The notes under the pieces: model-generated
Told to the model about the DNA's origin: nothing
Database searches by the model: none
The model's input: only the letters and a program-made list of their open reading frames with translations
Assembly: GCA_024641465.1 (NCBI GenBank)
Contig: JAHEDB010000171.1
Location: 1-5,710 of the forward strand
Length of the DNA: 5,710 bases
Direction: 5' to 3'
Origin: Chromatiales bacterium
GTDB taxonomy: Bacteria > Pseudomonadota > Gammaproteobacteria > UBA6429 > Thiohalophilaceae
In this document: positions 1 to 5,710 of the stretch, one piece after another
Layout: each line of letters opens with the position of its first letter
How positions within the stretch are numbered: the stretch's first letter is position 1
Translations under genes and position numbers: made by a program

Positions 1-374
1 GCGGTTAGCTGTGCCACCACATGGCCGATATCACCGGTCTCACCCGAGTGATAGGCGCGTGGCAAGCGATTGACCTCACCGGTACAACCACGAAAGTACA
101 TAATGACGGCCTGCATACCCAGCTGGCTAAGGTGTCGCAAAAGGCTTTTTGCGTAATGGGATTTATCATTCCCTTCCAGGCCGTGCAGGAGCAGCACGAT
201 CGGACCGGGTTGATCTCCCGTCCAGTCGAGGTCGAGAAAATCCCCGTCAGGTAATTCAAGCCGTTCACGCCTGAGTGCGATGTTAGGTCGGCGACGAAAC
301 AGACTGGGCCAGATGGTCTGTGCATGGCGATTGCGCAGCCACCAGGCGGGTTTGAAGGTGCTTTGTATGATCAA
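1..374 (-). CDS. YheT-like alpha/beta hydrolase, N-terminal 124 codons (3' end outside window)
   Basis: This is the N-terminal part of a predicted cytoplasmic alpha/beta hydrolase of the YheT / UPF0017 (ABHD1/3-like) family; the substrate is unknown for the bacterial members. Reading from 374 down to 1 gives an open frame without a stop. Recognisable family blocks are FKP near residue 7, RHAQT (16-20), LFRR (25-28), the ELPDGDFLDLDW block (40-51), the oxyanion-type HGLEG (64-68), and FRGCTGE (94-100) followed by NRLPRAYHSGET (102-113), which resembles E. coli YheT closely. The nucleophile elbow (GYSLGGN in E. coli) would lie beyond the left edge. No ATG exists near the expected start. I chose TTG at 374-372 because GAG (384-382) precedes it by 7 bases; TTG at 386-384 is an alternative, and a TAA is not met until further upstream. 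The family call is firm and the exact start is not. Confidence 0.88.
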   Translation of the reverse strand, partial: MIIQSTFKPAWWLRNRHAQTIWPSLFRRRPNIALRRERLELPDGDFLDLDWTGDQPGPIVLLLHGLEGNDKSHYAKSLLRHLSQLGMQAVIMYFRGCTGEVNRLPRAYHSGETGDIGHVVAQLT

Positions 375-400
375 GTGTAATCTCAAAATTTTAAATATTG

Positions 401-583
401 AACCGCCAAGACGCCAAGTACACCAAGAAAAATCGGTTGAGTTATTTTTTGAGCTCAGGAATTTATTGTTTAAATGCATCCATTCTTGAAGTCGGTTTAT
501 CCTAACATGGATGAAATGTCGGATGAGAAAATAAGCTATTAACCCAAATTTAATAACTTGGCGTTCTTGGCGTCTTGGCGGTT
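401..583. repeat. 183-bp element with 27-bp imperfect terminal inverted repeats (CCAAG-unit repeat)
   Basis: AACCGCCAAGACGCCAAG at 401-418 is matched exactly by its reverse complement at 566-583. The pairing continues inward to 427 / 557 with two mismatches (419/565 and 422/562), so 25 of 27 positions pair. Each arm holds three CCAAG units at spacings of 8 and 9 (406, 414, 423), mirrored as CTTGG on the right (557, 566, 574). The 129-bp interior is AT-rich, has no convincing gene, and carries a smaller 7-bp inverted pair (477-483 / 507-513). I see no target-site duplication. From memory, similar AACCGCCAAGACGCCAAG sequences are dispersed in many environmental bacterial genomes, often next to small GxxExxR or four-helix-bundle genes; neither gene is present here. 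It could be a MITE-like non-autonomous element or a palindromic intergenic repeat. The arms are a direct observation; mobility is inference. Confidence 0.8.
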
Positions 584-602
584 AAAGTCTTTATTATATG
601 AA

Positions 603-629
603 AAGGGCTACCCAAGGCGGGTAGCCCTT
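603..629 (-). terminator. Rho-independent terminator of acs
   Basis: A perfect 11-bp stem (603-613 with 619-629) encloses a 5-base loop (614-618). It begins 5 bp past the acs stop codon. Read on the minus strand, the stem GGGCTACCC / GGGTAGCCC is followed by TTTTC and then AT-rich sequence, which is the expected layout for an intrinsic terminator at the end of the acs transcript. On the plus strand there is no T-tract, so it should work in one direction. Confidence 0.88.
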
Positions 630-634
630 GTAGC

Positions 635-2584
<1,950 letters not shown>

Positions 2585-2644
2585 GTGATTTGCCCCTTTT
2601 GCGTTGCTGTTGATTCGATGATTAAAAGTTTGTTTAGCGTGATA

Positions 2645-3367
2645 TTAAAGCCTTGAGCGAATCTCGTACTGGGATTTCACCAGTCGGTTAACCGTATCCT
2701 GGGCCGAATCGAGCTGTGTCACCAGGTGCGCAAAGATCGCGGCGGTGGCCCTGGCATCGCCTTCGGCGCTGTGTCGATGGGTAATCTCGACCGCGCAATT
2801 TCGAGCCACTTCTTCCAGAGTATAATGCCCTATTTGGCCGCGATGCTCCAGATATAACAACATGGTATCGACCCAGGGGCTCTGTAACTGGGCATGGCAA
2901 TATTGCTGTAATGCCTTGTTTATAAAACGAATATCAAAGCTGACATGGTGGCCAACCAGTACCGCATTGTCAATAAAATCGAGTACCTTGGGCATCGCCT
3001 CGCGCAGGTTCGGCGCGTTGGCCACATCCTTGTCCGTCAGGTGATGAAACACCGTGCTGGCGGCCGGGATGGGACGTTGCGGATTAATATAGGACTGAAA
3101 AACTCGTCCGGTGGCCTGTAGTCCCTGTAATTCAATCATGGCGATATCGATTATCTCATCACCACCATAGGCGTGCAGACCGGTAGTCTCGGTATCGATC
3201 ACCACGAAACGGGTGGAAGCAATGGATTGTTGTCTGAGTTGTTGTGGATCGTGTTTGTGACAGGCACGAAACAGCTTGAGGGCATCGCCGTCGTGCGCCA
3301 GTTTCTTTTCGATACGCCGGCGTAAGAAAGCGAATTTATTGTGTAACTTGTTTAGCAATATGCTCAT
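2645..3367 (-). CDS. DEDDh 3'-5' exonuclease (DnaQ / epsilon-like), symporter-cluster type
   Basis: This is a 240-residue predicted cytoplasmic 3'-5' exonuclease of the RNase T / DnaQ superfamily. All catalytic positions are present: Exo I D58-T-E60 in VVIDTETTG, Exo II D145 in GHHVSFDIRF, and Exo III H199-x4-D204 in HRHSAEGDA. The first 50 or so residues are basic and probably helical, and are not part of the exonuclease fold. It is unlikely to be the replicative epsilon subunit: I do not see the C-terminal alpha-binding tail, and the gene sits between symporter and acs genes. Genes of this type occur beside the same symporter in pseudomonads (from memory, PA3232 near PA3234). The substrate, DNA, RNA or a small oligonucleotide, cannot be read from the sequence. 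ATG at 3367 is the only reasonable start, because TGA lies two codons upstream; there is no clear Shine-Dalgarno sequence. A hairpin terminator ends 19 bp before the start. Confidence 0.92.
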   Translation of the reverse strand: MSILLNKLHNKFAFLRRRIEKKLAHDGDALKLFRACHKHDPQQLRQQSIASTRFVVIDTETTGLHAYGGDEIIDIAMIELQGLQATGRVFQSYINPQRPIPAASTVFHHLTDKDVANAPNLREAMPKVLDFIDNAVLVGHHVSFDIRFINKALQQYCHAQLQSPWVDTMLLYLEHRGQIGHYTLEEVARNCAVEITHRHSAEGDARATAAIFAHLVTQLDSAQDTVNRLVKSQYEIRSRL

Positions 3368-3386
3368 GTATCAGGAAGGAAAAGAA

Positions 3387-3410
3387 ACAACCCCGCCGAA
3401 GCGGGGTTGT
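3387..3410 (-). terminator. Hairpin terminator with UUCG loop between symporter and exonuclease genes
   Basis: A 10-bp perfect stem (3387-3396 with 3401-3410) closes a four-base loop that reads C(TTCG)G on the minus strand, an exceptionally stable tetraloop. The following minus-strand sequence is TTCTTTTCC, a broken T-tract. It begins 14 bp after the symporter stop and ends 19 bp before the exonuclease ATG. It may end the symporter transcript completely, or act as a partial terminator or 3' stabilising hairpin that lowers downstream expression. Confidence 0.85.
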
Positions 3411-3424
3411 ATTGCTTACTGCTG

Positions 3425-5206
3425 TTAATGCCCGGAAGCACCACCGGCACCGCGTGGGACACGAATGTCTTCCACCAGATGCTGGATGTGTTCCGGCGGT
3501 GGAGGCGTCACACGTGACACCACCATCGCGACGGCAAAGTTGAGCATGGCGCCCACCGCGCCGATGGATTCGGGCTGAATGCCCATCACCCAGTTGGCTG
3601 CGTTGTTGGGCAGGTTGTTGGTGCCGGGAATGAAGAACCACCCTTTGTATACAAAGATGTAAACCAGGGTGAAGATCAGACCGGACAACATCCCCGCCAC
3701 GGCGGCTGTATTACCGATGCGCTTGTTGAAGATGCCCATCATCAAGGCCGGGAACAGCGACGAGGCCGCCAGTCCGAAGGCCAGCGCCACCACCTGCGCG
3801 GCAAAGCCCGGCGGGTTCATCCCGAAATACCCGGCTACCAGGATCGCGCCACCCATGGCGATACGTCCCGCCGCCAGCTCCTGTTTCTCGCTGATATCCG
3901 GGCGGAATACACCCTTCAGCAGGTCATGGGAGATGGACGATGAGATGGCCAGCAACAGGCCCGCCGCGGTAGACAGCGCCGCAGCAAGACCACCAGCCGC
4001 TACCAGGGCGATGACCCAGTTGGGTAGTTTGGCGATTTCCGGATTGGCCAGTACCATGATGTCACGGTCGACCTTGGCCATTTCGTTACCCTTCCAGCCA
4101 TAACCCGTGGCCTTTTCGGCAAACGCCTTGTTTTTGTCGTTGTAGTACTGGATACGACCGTCACCATTCTTGTCTTCAAATTTGAGCAGACCGGTCTTTT
4201 CCCAGTTCTTGAACCAGGACGGGCGCTCATCGTACTTCAGGTTGGTGGTAGGCGTACCAAGCTGACCCGGTTGCACGGTCTTGATCAGGTTGTACATCGC
4301 CATCGCACCCACGGCAGGGGCAGTGGTATAGAGAATGGCGATAAACACCAGGGCCCAGCCGGCAGAGGCGCGCGCGTCTTTAACCTTGGGTACGGTAAAG
4401 AAACGCACGATGACGTGGGGCAGGCCCGCGGTACCGATCATCAGCGACAGGGTCAATAGAATCATATTGAGTGTTGTCCCCTTCATCGCCGTGTAATTGG
4501 CGAAGCCAATATCCACCAGCACCTGATCCAGCTTTTGCAGCATATGCAAACCGCTGCCGTCGTTGATCGTGCTACCCAGGCCCAGTTGCGGGATCGGGTT
4601 GCCGGTCAGCTGGAAGGAGATAAAGACTGCCGGTACCGTATAGGCGAAGATCAGCACCACATACTGCGCGATCTGCGTATAGGTAATACCCTTCATCCCG
4701 CCGAGTACGGCATAGATGAAAACGATACCCATACCGACCAGTACGCCCACCTCGAAATCAACTTCGAGGAAGCGGCCGAAGGCCACACCAACGCCCTTCA
4801 TCTGCCCGATTACATAGGTGATGGAGGCGACGATGAGACAGATCACGGCCACGATACGTGCGGTCTGTGAGTAAAAACGCTCACCGATGAACTCAGGTAC
4901 CGTAAATTTGCCGAACTTGCGCAGGTATGGTGCGAGTAATAACGCAAGTAATACATATCCACCCGTCCAGCCCATCAGGTACACCGAGGCATCATAACCA
5001 TTGAAGGCAATCAGGCCCGCCATGGAGATGAAGGAGGCGGCGGACATCCAGTCGGCGGCGGTGGCCATGCCGTTGGCGACAGGGTGAATACCTTTGCCGG
5101 CGACATAGAACTCACCGGTGGTACTGGCCCTGGCCCAGACGGCGATCCCGATATAGAGCAGGAAGGTTGCGCCGACGACGAGCAGTGTTAAAGTTTGTAA
5201 TTCCAT
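3425..5206 (-). CDS. Sodium:solute symporter, large subunit (VC_2705-type, ActP-related)
   Basis: This inner-membrane Na+/solute symporter of the SSS family (LeuT fold) probably imports acetate or another short carboxylate; the substrate is inferred from the nearby acs and from similarity to ActP. Of 593 residues, roughly 13 hydrophobic segments can be counted, starting at residues 5-25. Family blocks are ADWMSAASFISMAG (51-64), FTVPEFIGERF (101-111), the SSS signature area GLPHVIVRFFTVPKVKDA (261-278), and AAALSTAAGLLLAIS (408-422), whose Ser/Thr residues correspond to the Na2 sodium site of PutP/vSGLT-type carriers. It is longer than E. coli ActP (about 549) mainly through a hydrophilic loop at about 310-390, which includes an EF-hand-like DKNGDGRIQ (345-353). 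The C-terminus is short and polar, with no kinase domain. The start ATG at 5206 is preceded by AAAGGGG overlapping the stop of the small-subunit gene, which suggests translational coupling. No gene symbol is given because actP proper is a different subfamily. Confidence 0.94.
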   Translation of the reverse strand: MELQTLTLLVVGATFLLYIGIAVWARASTTGEFYVAGKGIHPVANGMATAADWMSAASFISMAGLIAFNGYDASVYLMGWTGGYVLLALLLAPYLRKFGKFTVPEFIGERFYSQTARIVAVICLIVASITYVIGQMKGVGVAFGRFLEVDFEVGVLVGMGIVFIYAVLGGMKGITYTQIAQYVVLIFAYTVPAVFISFQLTGNPIPQLGLGSTINDGSGLHMLQKLDQVLVDIGFANYTAMKGTTLNMILLTLSLMIGTAGLPHVIVRFFTVPKVKDARASAGWALVFIAILYTTAPAVGAMAMYNLIKTVQPGQLGTPTTNLKYDERPSWFKNWEKTGLLKFEDKNGDGRIQYYNDKNKAFAEKATGYGWKGNEMAKVDRDIMVLANPEIAKLPNWVIALVAAGGLAAALSTAAGLLLAISSSISHDLLKGVFRPDISEKQELAAGRIAMGGAILVAGYFGMNPPGFAAQVVALAFGLAASSLFPALMMGIFNKRIGNTAAVAGMLSGLIFTLVYIFVYKGWFFIPGTNNLPNNAANWVMGIQPESIGAVGAMLNFAVAMVVSRVTPPPPEHIQHLVEDIRVPRGAGGASGH

Positions 5207-5217
5207 GATCAGCCCCT

Positions 5218-5478
5218 TTAATCTTCGTGTACGTCGAATTTACGATCCAGTTTGTCCATGTTTTTGGCATAGACAAAGATCAGGATCACAAAGACATATA
5301 TCGAGCCCTGTTGCGCGAACCAGAAACCCAGCGGATAACCGCCGAGATGGAACTTGTTCAGTACATCGACCAGCATGATGCCGAAGACATACGAAACCGC
5401 AAACCAGATGGCCAGACTTATTCCCAGAAGGCGCAGATTGGCCTTCCAGTACTCAGCTGCGGTACCTTTTGGTTGCAT
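5218..5478 (-). CDS. DUF4212 protein, symporter small subunit
   Basis: This 86-residue membrane protein belongs to the DUF4212 family (putative solute:sodium symporter small subunit, TIGR03647-like). Two hydrophobic helices are visible, about residues 16-40 and 56-71, joined by the conserved stretch around LGGYPLGFWFAQQGS (45-59). The N-terminal YWKANLR (10-16) and the charged end with MDKLDRKF (74-81) also fit the family. By position it corresponds to YjcH beside ActP in E. coli, though the sequence family differs. It is presumed to assemble with, or help fold, the large subunit encoded 11 bp downstream; that role is inferred from constant gene pairing and not from any catalytic motif. The ATG at 5478 has a strong GAGGAG about 9 bases upstream, the best ribosome binding site in the window, so this is probably the first gene of the unit. 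Confidence 0.93.
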   Translation of the reverse strand: MQPKGTAAEYWKANLRLLGISLAIWFAVSYVFGIMLVDVLNKFHLGGYPLGFWFAQQGSIYVFVILIFVYAKNMDKLDRKFDVHED

Positions 5479-5617
5479 AGGTGAGACTCCTCTTGTTGTT
5501 GTGGTTAGACGTTAGCTTGCTAATCCCTATACTCGAGTAAATCCAGTTTGTTGCTATCTTCACCACATCGCCCGTTACAGGCGGTGTGCTTGAAGCCGGT
5601 TGGGCGAGCCTGACTAT
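5479..5617. promoter_or_regulatory. Leader region of the symporter unit, with candidate operator palindrome
   Basis: This gap precedes the DUF4212 gene and should contain its promoter if the DUF294 gene is transcribed separately. It contains the 10-bp perfect palindrome TACTCGAGTA (5530-5539), a small inverted pair TTAGC/GCTAA (5512-5523) and the GAGGAG ribosome site. I could not find a good -35/-10 pair or a sigma-54 GG-N10-GC site. No convincing terminator follows the upstream gene: the only inverted pair, TCGCCC/GGGCGA (5568-5573 / 5602-5607), has a 28-base spacer and no T-tract. Confidence 0.35.
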
Positions 5618-5710
5618 CTATAACTGATAATCCAGCTCAAGCCGAGTCTGTAACTTGCGCGCCTGGCGAAAGGCCTCTTTGAGGATTCGACGCTCAAGTT
5701 CATTCAATTC
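5618..5710 (-). CDS. C-terminal 30 residues of a probable DUF294 nucleotidyltransferase / CBS-domain protein
   Basis: Only the end of this gene is inside the window; its start lies beyond the right edge. The minus-strand frame from 5710 to the TAG at 5620-5618 encodes ELNELERRIL, KEAFRQARKL and QTRLELDYQL in succession. The pattern LNxLERRxLKxAFxxxRxLQ is what I remember for the extreme C-terminus of DUF294 proteins, in which cNMP-binding and CBS domains precede a GlnD-like nucleotidyltransferase domain and a helical substrate-binding domain. That gene commonly neighbours DUF4212, the large symporter subunit and the exonuclease, which supports the call. With 30 residues the identity rests on a short motif plus context, and no catalytic residue can be inspected. 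Confidence 0.68.
   Translation of the reverse strand, partial: ELNELERRILKEAFRQARKLQTRLELDYQL

Larger units (their letters stand above)
375..634. other. Intergenic region between acs and the hydrolase gene
   Basis: This 260-bp stretch holds the acs terminator (603-629), the inverted-repeat element (401-583) and a short AT-rich leader (375-400) before the hydrolase start. The composition is much more AT-rich than the flanking genes. I found no protein-coding frame with family resemblance and no tRNA or other structured RNA that I recognise. Confidence 0.7.

Noticed and set aside
5..325. Open frame of 106 codons on the minus strand at the left edge
   Set aside because: It overlaps the hydrolase in another minus-strand frame. 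The hydrolase frame carries clear family motifs and this one carries none.
280..489. Open frame of 69 codons on the plus strand reaching into the inverted-repeat element
   Set aside because: Half is antisense to the hydrolase start and the rest is translated repeat arm; no family resemblance.
401..583. CCAAG repeats considered as a CRISPR array or tandem-repeat locus
   Set aside because: The units are 5-9 bp, sit only at the two ends and are in inverted orientation; there are no regular spacers.
3669..4103. Open frame of 144 codons on the plus strand
   Set aside because: It is antisense to symporter transmembrane segments; its Ala/Pro/Met-rich translation is typical of a shadow of hydrophobic codons.
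5568..5607. TCGCCC/GGGCGA inverted pair as a terminator for the upstream DUF294-like gene
   Set aside because: The arms are only 6 bp with a 28-base spacer, and no T-tract follows on the minus strand.
5479..5617. Sigma-54 promoter before the DUF4212 gene, as might be expected for carboxylate genes
   Set aside because: The nearest GG...GC pair (in TGGTGAAGATAGC on the minus strand) has an 8-base gap where 10 is required, and the flanking consensus is absent.

Overview
The window looks like chromosomal DNA of a gammaproteobacterium with moderate GC. The evidence is family-level similarity only: a YheT-type hydrolase, an Acs close to the enteric enzyme in length and motifs, and a DUF294 / DUF4212 / VC_2705-type symporter / exonuclease cluster of the kind I recall from Pseudomonas and Vibrio. 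I cannot name a genus. All supported genes lie on the minus strand, so the biological order runs from the right edge to the left edge.

Right to left: (1) the last 30 codons of a protein resembling the C-terminus of DUF294 nucleotidyltransferase / CBS-domain proteins (5618-5710); (2) a 138-bp spacer with a 10-bp palindrome; (3) a DUF4212 small symporter subunit (5218-5478) and, 11 bp further, a large sodium:solute symporter subunit (3425-5206), which form a tight two-gene unit ending at a strong UUCG-loop hairpin (3387-3410); (4) a DEDDh 3'-5' exonuclease (2645-3367) that starts 19 bp after that hairpin; (5) acetyl-CoA synthetase acs (635-2584) with its own intrinsic terminator (603-629); (6) a 183-bp element bounded by 27-bp inverted repeats built on CCAAG units (401-583); (7) the start of a YheT-like alpha/beta hydrolase, which runs off the left edge and has no ATG start.

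The metabolic theme is carboxylate, probably acetate, scavenging. The two-subunit Na+ symporter would bring the acid in and Acs would activate it to acetyl-CoA. The nuclease and the DUF294 protein are recurrent but unexplained companions of this symporter family. Most of the window is ordinary core metabolism. The less ordinary parts are the inverted-repeat element, an EF-hand-like loop inserted in the symporter, the terminator placed just before the exonuclease, and the nuclease / nucleotidyltransferase association itself. I did not see a clearly new defence system, mobile gene cluster or RNA gene.
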